Source: JANNBN01 sp963763885
GTDB lineage: Bacteria > Actinomycetota > Acidimicrobiia > Acidimicrobiales > JANYDT01
Assembly (NCBI GenBank): GCA_963763885.1
Contig: CAVXQD010000001.1
Coordinates: forward strand, 620,001-684,000
Reading direction: 5' to 3'
Length of the DNA: 64,000 bases
In this document: positions 44,671-54,154 of the stretch, piece by piece
How the letters are laid out: each line of letters opens with the position of its first letter
Numbering within the stretch: the first letter of the stretch is position 1
The notes under the pieces: generated by a model
Told to the model about the DNA's origin: nothing
Databases searched by the model: none
Seen by the model: only the letters and a program-made list of their open reading frames with translations
Position numbers and translations under genes: made by a program

Positions 44671-44732
44671 TGATGGGTTGCTCCACCTCGGGTTCACTCC
44701 GTCCCTCCGTTCACCGCTCGGCCGCGCCCGTG
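44671..44732 (-). repeat. Single dispersed copy of the 63-bp repeat
   Basis: On the minus strand this matches the unit found in tandem at 53799-53985, sharing GGTGAACGGAGGGACGGAG then TGAACCCGA-like sequence and AGCAACCCATCA, with a few substitutions (for example GAGGTG in place of GAAGCG). It overlaps the last six codons and the stop of the EamA gene. Confidence 0.75.
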
Positions 44733-45628
44733 CGCCCTGAGCGACCAGGGCTGGCCACCACCACTGCCGCAGCAAGCACCAGGAGCGCACCAATCACTTG
44801 CAGTACAGCCATTGACTCGCCGAGAAGCGTGACACCAATTGCCACGCTCACCAGCGGCTCGATGTTGGCGAGGATTGCGGATCTGGTGGCGCCAAGGCGT
44901 GGCATTCCGATGAACAGCAGCCCCATCCCGACAACGGTGCCCAAGGTAGCGACTGCGACTACGGAGGCCCAACCACCGACCGATCCAGGGAATCGAGGGT
45001 GGCTTACAAACGCAAGCATCGAGAACGTTCCCATCGCCCCCGCCATGATGACCGTGAGGTTGGTCCATGGGTTCGGAAGTGATCGCAAGACTTCCGTCGA
45101 CCATGTGAGATAGGTCCCGTAACAGAGGCCGGAACCGAGGCCAAGCAGTACTCCGAACGAACTGCCGCCGCTCACGGGGCCAACCACCAAGGCACAGCCC
45201 ACAAATGCAGCCCCGAGGCACAGCACCACGACGCGCCCGACCCGCTCGTGGAACCACGCGAACCGCCACATCACAACAACCAGGGGAGCGATGTACAGCA
45301 GGATGGCAGCTAACGACGACGGGATGAACTCAAGACTGCGGAAGTAGCAATACGCCTGGCCCGCGTATCCAAACAGCCCCAACGAGATCACCTTGGCCAG
45401 TTGGCGACTGCGCGGCCAGCGGCCATCGCGAAACGTACCTGGCACCAGCTTGCGCAACGTCAAGAGCACCACCAGAGTCACTGGCCAGCGGACCGTCAAA
45501 ACACCAAACGCATCGGCTCCGCTGTTGAACGCTCCACGCGCCATCAACGGAAGCAGACCGAAGCAGATCGAAGAGCCGACAACACATGCCACGCCTACCG
45601 GATCGGACTTTTGCCCGACCGAACTCAC
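44711..45628 (-). CDS. EamA/DMT-family transporter
   Basis: 305 residues with about ten hydrophobic helices in two homologous halves (GVACVVGSSICFGLLPLMAR and GVLLGLGSGLCYGTYLTWST). It probably exports or exchanges a small metabolite. GTG start overlaps the sulfurtransferase stop by 4 bases. The last residues TGAAER and the stop codon lie inside the dispersed 63-bp repeat. Confidence 0.85.
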   Translation of the reverse strand: MSSVGQKSDPVGVACVVGSSICFGLLPLMARGAFNSGADAFGVLTVRWPVTLVVLLTLRKLVPGTFRDGRWPRSRQLAKVISLGLFGYAGQAYCYFRSLEFIPSSLAAILLYIAPLVVVMWRFAWFHERVGRVVVLCLGAAFVGCALVVGPVSGGSSFGVLLGLGSGLCYGTYLTWSTEVLRSLPNPWTNLTVIMAGAMGTFSMLAFVSHPRFPGSVGGWASVVAVATLGTVVGMGLLFIGMPRLGATRSAILANIEPLVSVAIGVTLLGESMAVLQVIGALLVLAAAVVVASPGRSGRTGAAER

Positions 45629-46464
45629 GTGGCGATTGGGCGATCTGGATCCCTCTCCCAGTCAGACCAAGACCCGGGGTACAAACGCGTGGAACGGAAC
45701 CCGGCAATTTCAAGAGCCAACAGGTTGTGACATGCGGTAATGCCAGAACCACAGTGCGAAACGATTGAGGTAGTTGGGGTTGCCCCCAGCTCACGGAATC
45801 GGTCCCGGAGTTCCGCTGCGCTTCGCATCACCCCGGTGTCGGGATTGACGTTGCCGGTCCACGGTGCAGAGACAGCACCCGGTATGTGGCCGAAACGTTC
45901 GTCTGTCATATTTTCTTCACCGGCGAAACGGTCTGCGGAACGAGCGTCGAGGATAAGCGCGCCGTTGGATCGACGCAGGGTATCGACACCGACTACGTCG
46001 ATCACAGCACCCATCGGCCACGGCACTGCGCTGAACGAACCCGGCGTGATTTCTGAAGACAGCTCGTTGGAGAGCGAACCCGTCCAGGCGCTGATACCAC
46101 CGTCGAGAACGCCGCAGCGTCGTCCGGTAACCGTCAGCATCCACCATAGGCGCGCTGCAATTGAGCCCATTGAATCGTCGTATGCAACAACAACGGTGTC
46201 GTCACCAATACCCAGGTTGGACATCGCAGCGGCAAAGTGTTCGGGGCTTGGAAGGGGATGGCGTCCGGGGCCAACCTCGGCGCTTCCGGCCAAATCTCGA
46301 TCTAAGTCGACCCACACCGCGCCGGGGATATGGCCTGCGTCAAACGCGGCTTCCCCAGAACGTCCGTCGAGGTACCAACGGCAATCGACAACGGCGACAT
46401 CTTCGTCTTCAAGGTGCGCAGCGAGCCACGCTGCGTCGACCAACGGGGAAGGGAGTTGGGTCAT
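45625..46464 (-). CDS. Two-domain rhodanese-type sulfurtransferase
   Basis: 279 residues with tandem rhodanese domains. The first, inactive domain has VVDCRWYLDGRSGEAAFDAG and HIPGAVWVDLDRDLAG; the second carries the active loop SHCGSGITACHN (CxxGxTA, typical of thiosulfate/3-mercaptopyruvate sulfurtransferases). It moves sulfur from a thiol donor to cyanide or thiophilic acceptors. ATG at 46464, or four codons earlier. Coupled to the EamA gene, which suggests that the transporter handles a sulfur compound; weak inference. Confidence 0.88.
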   Translation of the reverse strand: MTQLPSPLVDAAWLAAHLEDEDVAVVDCRWYLDGRSGEAAFDAGHIPGAVWVDLDRDLAGSAEVGPGRHPLPSPEHFAAAMSNLGIGDDTVVVAYDDSMGSIAARLWWMLTVTGRRCGVLDGGISAWTGSLSNELSSEITPGSFSAVPWPMGAVIDVVGVDTLRRSNGALILDARSADRFAGEENMTDERFGHIPGAVSAPWTGNVNPDTGVMRSAAELRDRFRELGATPTTSIVSHCGSGITACHNLLALEIAGFRSTRLYPGSWSDWERDPDRPIAT

Positions 46465-46519
46465 GGTCTTGAGCATACGGAGGGGTCATCGTCAGAAGCG
46501 AGGATGCCCTTGACATCGC

Positions 46520-47551
46520 CTAGCTATCAGACGCCGCGCGGTCTCCGGAGAGGTCGTGATAGTGCAGGGCACCGCGGCCGTAAAAGAACAACGCCATGGC
46601 ACGACGTGTCAGCGCCGGGTTGAGAATCTGGGAGCCGCCGTGCAGCAAGTTGTGATGCCAAATCAGCACGTCGCCCTTACGGGCAAGAAACAGCTCGCGG
46701 TGCAGACCGTGCTGCGCTACGACTGCTTCTATGTGCGGAACGTACTTGGTGCGGTACTGCGCATCGGGCGCGGCCGCTTGGTGACCAGAGGGATCGGCGT
46801 TGAACCAGCGGTGGAGTAACCCATCGAACCCGGTGTCGCCCTGTGCATCGGAAATTCCGCAGTCGTCTGCAAGGACGTACGGAAGCCGATGACTGCGCGG
46901 GTAGTAGAACAATGGTCCAGCGTCGACGGCAATGTCTTCGCACGCCAGCCACGCAGACACATGGAAACCAAGGGGGAACGTGGTCTGGTGAATTGCGTCA
47001 GTGTGGATTTCCTGCGCGGTTCCCCACTCGCCGACGATGGTTTGGAACGGAACGCTGGCGCGCCCCATGAACAAATCCACCCAATGTGCAAGACGCTGAT
47101 CAGCGAACAACTCGTTGATCTCCGGTACGTAGCGCTGCGGGTTGAGATGGCGGCGCTGCATCGTCCCTTCGAGAATTTGCCCGCCGTCACGAGCAGCCTG
47201 ATACCGGGCGAACACCCGGTCCAACTCGTCTGGTGAAAAGAGCGAATCGACCCGCCACCAGCCCTCGCGGTGGTAGTGCTCTATGGCGTCTTGTTCGTGC
47301 GGTGTTGCCGAAGTGAAACGAGGGTCCTGTCGTACCTGGTCCGACGGCAGGTCCAGCCACATGGAATCCGTCGGCGCAACCGTGCGAGGAAACGCAGTGC
47401 TGTGAAGCTTGGGGCGATGCGCTATCCGCGTCGGACGGGGCCCGCTGTAGCCCGCTGGGTAATCCCACTTGTCTCTACCGAGTTGGTTGCGCACCACGCG
47501 CATGACAGACCGAATCGGAGAAACCGCTGCAGGCTCCTGGGCAACGTTCAT
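46520..47551 (-). CDS. Phytanoyl-CoA dioxygenase-family protein
   Basis: 343 residues, Fe(II)/2-oxoglutarate oxygenase fold. The iron facial triad is visible as HTDAIH (His-x-Asp) and the distal His in WHHNLLHGGS, with the 2-oxoglutarate Arg in TRRAMALFFYG. Start uncertain: ATG at 47551, 16 bases after the zwf stop, or GTG at 47596 inside zwf. It directly follows glucose-6-phosphate dehydrogenase in the same direction, the place where opcA often lies in actinobacteria. Substrate unknown; many bacterial members hydroxylate secondary metabolites or halogen/phosphonate compounds. Confidence 0.82.
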   Translation of the reverse strand: MNVAQEPAAVSPIRSVMRVVRNQLGRDKWDYPAGYSGPRPTRIAHRPKLHSTAFPRTVAPTDSMWLDLPSDQVRQDPRFTSATPHEQDAIEHYHREGWWRVDSLFSPDELDRVFARYQAARDGGQILEGTMQRRHLNPQRYVPEINELFADQRLAHWVDLFMGRASVPFQTIVGEWGTAQEIHTDAIHQTTFPLGFHVSAWLACEDIAVDAGPLFYYPRSHRLPYVLADDCGISDAQGDTGFDGLLHRWFNADPSGHQAAAPDAQYRTKYVPHIEAVVAQHGLHRELFLARKGDVLIWHHNLLHGGSQILNPALTRRAMALFFYGRGALHYHDLSGDRAASDS

Positions 47552-47567
47552 CAGATACCAAGCAGGC

Positions 47568-49046
47568 TTAGGGTTGGCGCCATTTGCGGCCGTCACGCTG
47601 CAACATTGCGTCAGCCTCGGCCGGACCCCACGTACCTGCGGGATACAGGGCCAACGGGAAGTCTGGGTCGGCGAAGCCGTTCAGCAATGGGGTTACGATG
47701 CGCCAGGCTTCGGCGACTTCGTCGCTCCGGATGAACAGAGTCTGGTCACCCAACAGCGCGTCCAACAGCAAGCGCTCGTAGCCGTCGAGGTCTTCTTCTG
47801 TGAACTGTTCGTCGTAGTCGAAGTCCATCGAGGTAGTGCGCACGGCGAACGCTTGGCCTGGGATCTTTGCCCCGAAGCGCAGCGAGATACCGGAGTCTGG
47901 TTGGATGCGCACAATGAGCGAATTTGGTTCCAACTTCTTGCTCAGCTTCTGACCGAACGCCAGGTGTGGGACGGGGCGGAAGTGCATCACCACCTCGGTG
48001 AGGCGCTTCGGAAGACGTTTGCCGGTGCGGACATAGATAGGTACTCCAGCCCACCGCCAATTGTCGACCGTTAAACGCATGGCCACATACGTTTCGGTGT
48101 GTGAGGTTGGTGCTACTCCCTCTTCGTTGCGGTAGCCGGCCGCCTTCTCGCCCTCGGACAAGCCTTCGCTGTACTGGCCGCGTACGACCCGGCTCTCCAA
48201 ATCATGCTCAGAGATGCTGACGACGGACTGGAGAGCTTTGACCTTTTCGTCTCGGATACCGTTTGCATCCATACGAACTGGTGCCTCCATCAGCACCAGC
48301 GCCAATACCTGCATGACGTGGTTCTGCACAATGTCTCGCAACGCTCCGGCTTCTTCATAGAAGCCCCCGCGGTGCCCCACACCGATTGATTCCGAAACCG
48401 TAACTTCGACATGGTCGACGTATTGCCTGTTCCAGAGTGGCTCAAAGATGACGTTGGCAAACCGAAGCGCCAAGAGGTTCTGGACCGTCTCTTTGCCCAG
48501 GTAATGGTCGATGCGGTACACCTGCGTCTCGTCGAAGACTGCGTGGACCTTGGTGTCGAGTTCGGTTGCAGACTTTGCGTCGCGACCGTACGGCTTCTCG
48601 ATGATCACCCGAACAAACCCGCCTGCGGTGGTGGGTTGGTTAAGACCAGCTGCGCCGAGTGACTCCACCAACATCGGAAACGTTGATGGGGGAGCGGCGA
48701 AGTAGTACAGCCGGTTACAGAGCCCACCCATCGAAACTTCAAGTTCGTTGAGCGTCTCTTTGAGCCGAGCAAACGTCTCCGGCGCGTTGTACTCGCCGGT
48801 GATGTACCGGAACCGGGCCGTGGCAGCGTTCCATGACTCGGGAGCGCCTTCGACTGCCGTAGCCATGCGGGAACGAAAGTCATCGTCTGACATTTCCGTG
48901 CGGGCCACGCCCACAACGCTGAACTGTGGACTGAGGAAGCCTCTGTCGATCAGCTCCGCCAATGCGGGCATCAGCTTGCGGCTGGTGAGATCACCCGATG
49001 CCCCGAAGATGACGAGGACGGACGGTGGGACAAGCGGCTGGTTCAT
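47568..49046 (-). CDS. zwf: Glucose-6-phosphate 1-dehydrogenase
   Basis: 492 residues. NADP-binding VIFGASGDLTSRKLMPAL at the N-terminus, the substrate-binding active-site motif RIDHYLGKETVQNLL, and EPLWNRQYVDHVEVTVSESI. It makes 6-phosphogluconolactone and NADPH, entering the oxidative pentose phosphate pathway. ATG at 49046, 44 bases after the pgi stop. Part of the tkt-tal-pgi-zwf run on the minus strand. Confidence 0.96.
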   Translation of the reverse strand: MNQPLVPPSVLVIFGASGDLTSRKLMPALAELIDRGFLSPQFSVVGVARTEMSDDDFRSRMATAVEGAPESWNAATARFRYITGEYNAPETFARLKETLNELEVSMGGLCNRLYYFAAPPSTFPMLVESLGAAGLNQPTTAGGFVRVIIEKPYGRDAKSATELDTKVHAVFDETQVYRIDHYLGKETVQNLLALRFANVIFEPLWNRQYVDHVEVTVSESIGVGHRGGFYEEAGALRDIVQNHVMQVLALVLMEAPVRMDANGIRDEKVKALQSVVSISEHDLESRVVRGQYSEGLSEGEKAAGYRNEEGVAPTSHTETYVAMRLTVDNWRWAGVPIYVRTGKRLPKRLTEVVMHFRPVPHLAFGQKLSKKLEPNSLIVRIQPDSGISLRFGAKIPGQAFAVRTTSMDFDYDEQFTEEDLDGYERLLLDALLGDQTLFIRSDEVAEAWRIVTPLLNGFADPDFPLALYPAGTWGPAEADAMLQRDGRKWRQP

Positions 49047-49090
49047 TGATACCGATCGGGTCAGCAGATGGTTGTGTCAGCAAATAGTTG

Positions 49091-50500
49091 TCAGAAGATG
49101 GCGGAGAACGGGTCAGGGCCACTGGCATCGACAGCGACTCGGATGACGCGCCGGCCGTGGTCAGCAAGCGAGGCGTGATCACCGATACTCTGCGCGCTGA
49201 TCAACGTTGCAAAGTCGTAAGGGGCTCCCGGAACATCGAGCAGTGCGGTTGGTTGCGATGGAACAACCTGCACAACCACGATGTTGTTTGCACCACCCTT
49301 GTGCAATTGGCCGGTTGAGTGGAGGAAACGTGGCCCGTACCCTGCCGTGGTGGCAGCGCCCGTGGCAGCAGAGATTCGGCGACGGAGCGACTCCATCCCT
49401 TTTTCCGACCCGTAAGGGAGATATGCCTGCACACTTACGTAGTCGCCGGGACGAACGGATTCCGCAAGCCAACCGGCAACATCTCCGGGTGCCTGCGTGG
49501 GAAGCGAAGGAAGGGGACCGTTGGCCAGATCGTCAAGAACCCGTTTGGTGTTGTTCTTGGATTCGGTGACGTTGGGTTCGTCGAACGGATCGATGCCAAG
49601 CACATGACCCATTGCCGAAGTTGCAAGTTCCCACCGGAGGAACTCTGCGCCCAGGTCAACCGGGTCTTGGAGGTGAACTTCGACAAGGTGTCGGTCGGGG
49701 CCGGTTTCGGTCTGCGTTGTAGGGACTGGCACAACGCCAACGCCACGCTTGCCGGTTGATTCGGCAACAAGCTGCTCCACCCAGAGACCAAACTCCGCGA
49801 ATTGTTCAGGTACCCGGATAGTCAATTTGTCTCGGCCAGCCAACGCCGCGTTGGCAATTTCGATACCAAGCCGAACAGCTGCGACCGGATCGACAGACTG
49901 TGCGCGTTCCAACAGGACATCGAGGTCATAGCCAAGCAGTGCAGCGGGAACAAGCCCGAAGTACGACAGCACGGAATACCGTCCACCGATATCTGGATCG
50001 TTGACAAACACTTTGGCGAAATTGCGGTCTCTGGCGATGCCTTCCAGTTCCGTACCTGGATCGGTGATGGCGGCGAAGCGGGATCCGTCGGGGACTTTGC
50101 CCCACACGTGTGCGAGCAACGACCGAACTTCCAGCGTGCCACCAGACTTTGACGACACGAGGAACAACGAACCTTCGGTGGGCACGGATGCCACCGTGGC
50201 CGGGTCGGTAGTATCGAGGACGAAGAGGCGTTGATCTGCCACGGCGGCGCGGAGAACCTCTGGACCCAACGACGACCCGCCCATTCCGATGAGCACAATG
50301 CGATCAGCGTCCACCGTCTGCGCCCAAGCGGTGATGTCTGCTGCCTGGCTGGCGAGCCGATGGTGGATGTCTGTCCAACCCAAGCGGGTAGGAGACACGT
50401 TGGGCTGCGGCCAGACAGACGCATCGCGGGCAATGATCAGCTCGGCAAGTTTCTCGGCTGACAACGGAACCGCAGGGGGCTGCGGTGCGTGATCGGTCAT
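49091..50500 (-). CDS. pgi: Glucose-6-phosphate isomerase
   Basis: 469 residues, the short form found next to transaldolase in actinobacteria. SIS-type motifs IVLIGMGGSSLGPEVLRAA and FLVSSKSGGTLEVRSL bind the phosphate; the C-terminal LHKGGANNIVVVQV holds the catalytic His/Lys region. It interconverts glucose 6-phosphate and fructose 6-phosphate. ATG start overlaps the tal stop by 4 bases (ATGA). In some relatives tal and pgi are fused into one protein; here they are separate but coupled. Confidence 0.93.
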   Translation of the reverse strand: MTDHAPQPPAVPLSAEKLAELIIARDASVWPQPNVSPTRLGWTDIHHRLASQAADITAWAQTVDADRIVLIGMGGSSLGPEVLRAAVADQRLFVLDTTDPATVASVPTEGSLFLVSSKSGGTLEVRSLLAHVWGKVPDGSRFAAITDPGTELEGIARDRNFAKVFVNDPDIGGRYSVLSYFGLVPAALLGYDLDVLLERAQSVDPVAAVRLGIEIANAALAGRDKLTIRVPEQFAEFGLWVEQLVAESTGKRGVGVVPVPTTQTETGPDRHLVEVHLQDPVDLGAEFLRWELATSAMGHVLGIDPFDEPNVTESKNNTKRVLDDLANGPLPSLPTQAPGDVAGWLAESVRPGDYVSVQAYLPYGSEKGMESLRRRISAATGAATTAGYGPRFLHSTGQLHKGGANNIVVVQVVPSQPTALLDVPGAPYDFATLISAQSIGDHASLADHGRRVIRVAVDASGPDPFSAIF

Positions 50501-51621
50501 GACTGACCCTTCAGGGAGGCGCCACGGCTTTGCAGCGTTGACATCAGTTCTTCGAACGACTTGGCGAAGGATGCAACGCCTTCGTGCTCAAGCGTGAGCG
50601 CCACATCGTCGAGATCGACACCGAACGAGCTGAGCCCCTTCATCACCGCAGCGGCCGACACGATTGCATCGACCGTATCCACGGTGCGTGCGAGTGTGCC
50701 GTGGTCAGCGAAGGCTTCCAGCGTGGCATCGGGGAGCGTGTTCACCGTGTCTGGGCCAATCAACGTGTCGACGTACAGCGTGTCTGGAAGCGCCGGGTTC
50801 TTTGTCGAAGTGGAAGCCCACAGAGGACGCTGTACCCGGGCGCCGTGTTGGACAAGCCGGTCCCAACGAGGCCCCGAGAAGCGTTCACGGAACAGGTGGT
50901 AAGCCAACACACCTTGCGCCACTGCGGTCTGGCCCTGCAACGCAACCGCATCGGGGTTACTCGTCGCGCTCAACCGACGATCGGTTTCTGTATCGACACG
51001 GGAAATGAAGAAGCTGGCGACACTTGCAACCGTGGACAGGTCGTTGGTGCCTGTTGCCAATAGCTTCTCGAGACCCGAGATGTATGCCTCGATGACATCG
51101 GCATAGCGCTCCAAGCTGAAGATCAACGTGACGTTGATGCTTCGCCCCTCGCTGATCATTTCTTGGATGGCGCCGACCCCTGCCCGTGTTGCCGGGATCT
51201 TCACCATGAGGTTTGGTTTGTTGATTCGTTGGTGCAACTCACGCGCCGCTGTAGCGGTTCCGGGACGGTCATCGGCTAGCAGCGGACTTACCTCGACGGA
51301 CACGTACCCATCAACACCCTGCGACGACTGATGCACCGCGGCCAACAGATCACACGCGTCGGAGACGTCTTGGCAAACCATGGTCCAGTACGCGGCCTCG
51401 GTAGAACTGCCACCTGCGATGAGCTCAAGGTATTGGGCGTCGTAATCGGTGCTGCCCGCAATTGCCTTCTGGAAAATGGTGGGGTTGGAGGTGACGCCTC
51501 TCACACCACGCGCCACAAGCGCAGCAAGCCCGCCGTCTGGGCCGAGAAAGGACCGCTTCAGATTGTCGATCCACGGGCTTTGCCCATGCACCGCATGCAG
51601 ATCTTGCAGACGCTGACTCAT
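50497..51621 (-). CDS. tal: Transaldolase
   Basis: 374 residues, the long subclass paired with pgi. Seen: GVRGVTSNPTIFQKAI, VSVEVSPLLADD, the Schiff-base Lys in LMVKIPATRAGVGAI and NVTLIFSLERY. It transfers a dihydroxyacetone unit between sugar phosphates in the non-oxidative pentose phosphate pathway. ATG at 51621; 116 bases after the tkt stop, so the two may be one transcript. Overlaps pgi by 4 bases. Confidence 0.94.
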   Translation of the reverse strand: MSQRLQDLHAVHGQSPWIDNLKRSFLGPDGGLAALVARGVRGVTSNPTIFQKAIAGSTDYDAQYLELIAGGSSTEAAYWTMVCQDVSDACDLLAAVHQSSQGVDGYVSVEVSPLLADDRPGTATAARELHQRINKPNLMVKIPATRAGVGAIQEMISEGRSINVTLIFSLERYADVIEAYISGLEKLLATGTNDLSTVASVASFFISRVDTETDRRLSATSNPDAVALQGQTAVAQGVLAYHLFRERFSGPRWDRLVQHGARVQRPLWASTSTKNPALPDTLYVDTLIGPDTVNTLPDATLEAFADHGTLARTVDTVDAIVSAAAVMKGLSSFGVDLDDVALTLEHEGVASFAKSFEELMSTLQSRGASLKGQS

Positions 51622-51737
51622 CGTGGGGTGTCTCCTGTCGTGTTCATTCGCTTGTGTTGGTTCTCTCGGGTTGTTTCGATATTCATGCAGTGTGCATACG
51701 TCTTGTGAGGGATCTCGTCAGAGTCGACAACGACCGA

Positions 51738-53729
51738 CTAGATCTCTTCTTCTTCAAGGAGAAGCAGCGCCGCTTCCACCACAGCATCTGCGTCGAAGCC
51801 GTACTCCTCCATGAGGCGCTCGGCAGGCGCAGAGGCTCCCCACGTGTCGACCGTGACGCTGATGTCTGCAAACCGGTCCCACCCAAGAGATGATCCCGCT
51901 TCGCAGGCCACAACGGGGACGCCGGGAGGGAAGACCTGGTCCTGATAGTCCTCTTCCTGGTCATCGAAAAGGTCCCAAGAAGGCATTGAAACAACAACAG
52001 CATCGAACCCTTCCTCAGCGAGCCGGCGGGCAGCTTCAACACAGTGCTGAACTTCGGAACCCGTACCGACCAACACAACATCTGGGTCGTCGGTGCGGGG
52101 GTCTACGAGGATGTACGCACCACGTTCAACGCCGCCGTTGGCACGTTCCTTTGTTCCCTGCAGAACAGGGAGTTTCTGGCGCGACAAGATGAGCCCGGTT
52201 GGCCCGGATTCGGCCCACATCACCACACGCCACGCAGCCGCAACTTCGTTGGCATCGGCTGGACGCAACAGGCGCAGGCCCGGCATGGCCCGCAAAGAAG
52301 CAAGGTGCTCGATGGGTTGGTGCGTTGGACCATCTTCTCCGACGCCCAAAGAGTCATGGGTCCACGAGTACACAACACGGCTCTGCTGCAGCGCACCAAC
52401 CCGGACCGCCCCGCGCATGTAATCGCTGAAGACGAAGAACGTACCGCCGACCGGGAGGCAGCCACCGTGTGCAGCCAATCCGTTCATGACAGTGGCCATC
52501 CCCATTTCGCGCACGCCGAAGTGAATCAGGCGACCTTCTGGAGCGACTGCAGAAAACTTGGTCCCAGCCTTGAGCATGGTCCCGGTATTGCCCGTGAGAT
52601 CAGCTCCGCCTGCCACAAGTGCCGGCACATAGGGGATGAGGGCGTTGAGACAATCACCGGACGCCTGGCGAGTTGCGACGGACGCACCTGGTTCGTAGAC
52701 CGGGAGCTGATTAGTCCATCCAGCAAGTGGGGTTCCCGCAAGGCATGCCTGCCACTCTTCACGTAGCGGGTGCTCTGCGACACGGGCTTCCCATGCGGCC
52801 ACGGCGGAGCCGTTGCGGCTGCCCGCCTGGCGATACATGGTGGCCACGTCCACGGCAACCTCGAAGGATCGCTCGGGATCCATGTTCATGAGGGTTTTGG
52901 TGAGACGAATCTCTTCAGCTCCGAGAGGTTCCCCGTGTGCTGCAGACGTATCGACCTTGTTCGGCGATGGGTAGCCGATGTGAGAACGAAGCCGAATGAG
53001 CGTCGGGCGGTCGGTGACAGCCTTGGCGCGATTAATGGCAGCTTCGAGGGCGTCGAGGTCGTTGGCAACTTCGCCGATTTCATCGACGTCCCAGCCGTAG
53101 GAACGGAAGCGCATTGCAGCGTCGTCGCTGTAGGTGAGTTCGGTAGGTCCGTCGATGGTGATGTGGTTGTCGTCGTAAATCACCACGAGGCGGCCAAGGC
53201 CGAAGTGGCCTGCCATCGAGGCAACTTCATGGCTGACGCCTTCCATGAGGCACCCGTCGCCCACCACGCAAAAGGTGAAGTGGTCACAGACCTCAGAACC
53301 GAAACGTGCACGGAGGTTTGCCTCTGCCATCGCCATACCGACCGCGTTGCCGAGGCCCTGGCCCAACGGACCGGTTGTTACTTCGATGCCGGAGGTGTGA
53401 CCCTTTTCTGGGTGCCCAGGGGTAATAGAACCCCACTGGCGGAACCGCTTGAGGTCTTCAAGGCCGACGCGGTACCCCGTGAGGTGCAGCATTGAGTACT
53501 GCAAAATGGACGCGTGCCCGTTGGAGAGCACAAACCGGTCACGGTCGAACCACTCTGGATCTTGCGCTGAAAACTTCATGATGCGCGACCACAAAACGTG
53601 AGCCAGCGGAGCAAGGGCCATGGCAGTACCCGGGTGTCCGGCGTTGGCAGCTTGAACTGCGTCCATGGCCAAGCCCCGAATGGTGTTGACACCTTTAAGT
53701 TCCAGGTCGGGGGAAAGGGTCTCTGACAC
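51738..53729 (-). CDS. tkt: Transketolase
   Basis: 663 residues. Thiamine diphosphate motif GDGCLMEGVSHEVASMAG with the closing DDNHITIDG, N-terminal AANAGHPGTAMALAPLAHVLW, and the central RLIHFGVREMGMATVMNGLAAHGG. It moves two-carbon units between sugar phosphates. The frame stays open to 54221 through a tandem repeat; GTG at 53729 is chosen because AGGAG lies a few bases upstream and the transketolase sequence begins there (SPDLELKGVNTIRG). First gene of the pentose phosphate run. Confidence 0.95.
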   Translation of the reverse strand: MSETLSPDLELKGVNTIRGLAMDAVQAANAGHPGTAMALAPLAHVLWSRIMKFSAQDPEWFDRDRFVLSNGHASILQYSMLHLTGYRVGLEDLKRFRQWGSITPGHPEKGHTSGIEVTTGPLGQGLGNAVGMAMAEANLRARFGSEVCDHFTFCVVGDGCLMEGVSHEVASMAGHFGLGRLVVIYDDNHITIDGPTELTYSDDAAMRFRSYGWDVDEIGEVANDLDALEAAINRAKAVTDRPTLIRLRSHIGYPSPNKVDTSAAHGEPLGAEEIRLTKTLMNMDPERSFEVAVDVATMYRQAGSRNGSAVAAWEARVAEHPLREEWQACLAGTPLAGWTNQLPVYEPGASVATRQASGDCLNALIPYVPALVAGGADLTGNTGTMLKAGTKFSAVAPEGRLIHFGVREMGMATVMNGLAAHGGCLPVGGTFFVFSDYMRGAVRVGALQQSRVVYSWTHDSLGVGEDGPTHQPIEHLASLRAMPGLRLLRPADANEVAAAWRVVMWAESGPTGLILSRQKLPVLQGTKERANGGVERGAYILVDPRTDDPDVVLVGTGSEVQHCVEAARRLAEEGFDAVVVSMPSWDLFDDQEEDYQDQVFPPGVPVVACEAGSSLGWDRFADISVTVDTWGASAPAERLMEEYGFDADAVVEAALLLLEEEEI

Positions 53730-53798
53730 GAATGCTCCTGCGTTCACGGTCTGCCGAAAAGAATCCCTTTCACCATAGAGTGCCCGGACCGCAGTGGG

Positions 53799-53985
53799 CG
53801 GGCGCGGCTGAGTGGTGAACGGAGGGACGGAGTGAACCCGAAGCGAGCAACCCATCAGACACGGGCGCGGCTGAGTGGTGAACGGAGGGACGGAGTGAAC
53901 CCGAAGCGAGCAACCCATCAGACACGGGCGCGGCTGAGTGGTGAACGGAGGGACGGAGTGAACCCGATGCGAGCAACCCATCGAC
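53799..53985 (+). repeat. 63-bp unit repeated three times in tandem
   Basis: Each unit begins CGGGCGCGGCTGAGTGGTG, continues with GAACGGAGGGACGGAGTGAA and ends AGCGAGCAACCCATCAGACA. Copies start at 53799, 53862 and 53925; the first two are nearly identical, the third differs near its end. A further copy is at 44671-44732 on the other strand. Confidence 0.85.
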
Positions 53986-54052
53986 ACGGTGCGCGGGTCG
54001 CTGTCGGCGGGCCCCTCCCGTCGGGTCAGCCCCCCAACCAATCCGCTTGCGG

Positions 54053-54154
54053 CTGAGTGAGTTGAGCCGGGTGGCTTTACCCGAGGGTTTGCTGAGCCGA
54101 TGAACTCAGAACGTGATGGTTTGACCGGTAACATTGGGCGGTCGAAACCATCAC
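54053..54154 (+). promoter_or_regulatory. Structured leader upstream of the L,D-transpeptidase gene
   Basis: Two stem-loops in a row. The first closes CTGAGT (54053) with ACTCAG (54104) and holds an inner CGGGT-ggcttt-ACCCG stem. The second pairs GTGATGGTTTGACC (54113-54126) with GGTCGAAACCATCAC (54140-54154), 14 bp with one bulge and a 13-base loop. No T-run follows. It may be an operator pair or a structured 5' RNA; I do not recognise a known riboswitch class. Confidence 0.4.

Noticed and set aside
54053..54109. c-di-AMP (ydaO) riboswitch before the L,D-transpeptidase
   Set aside because: The conserved core of that class could not be aligned with the sequence; retained only as an unassigned structured leader.
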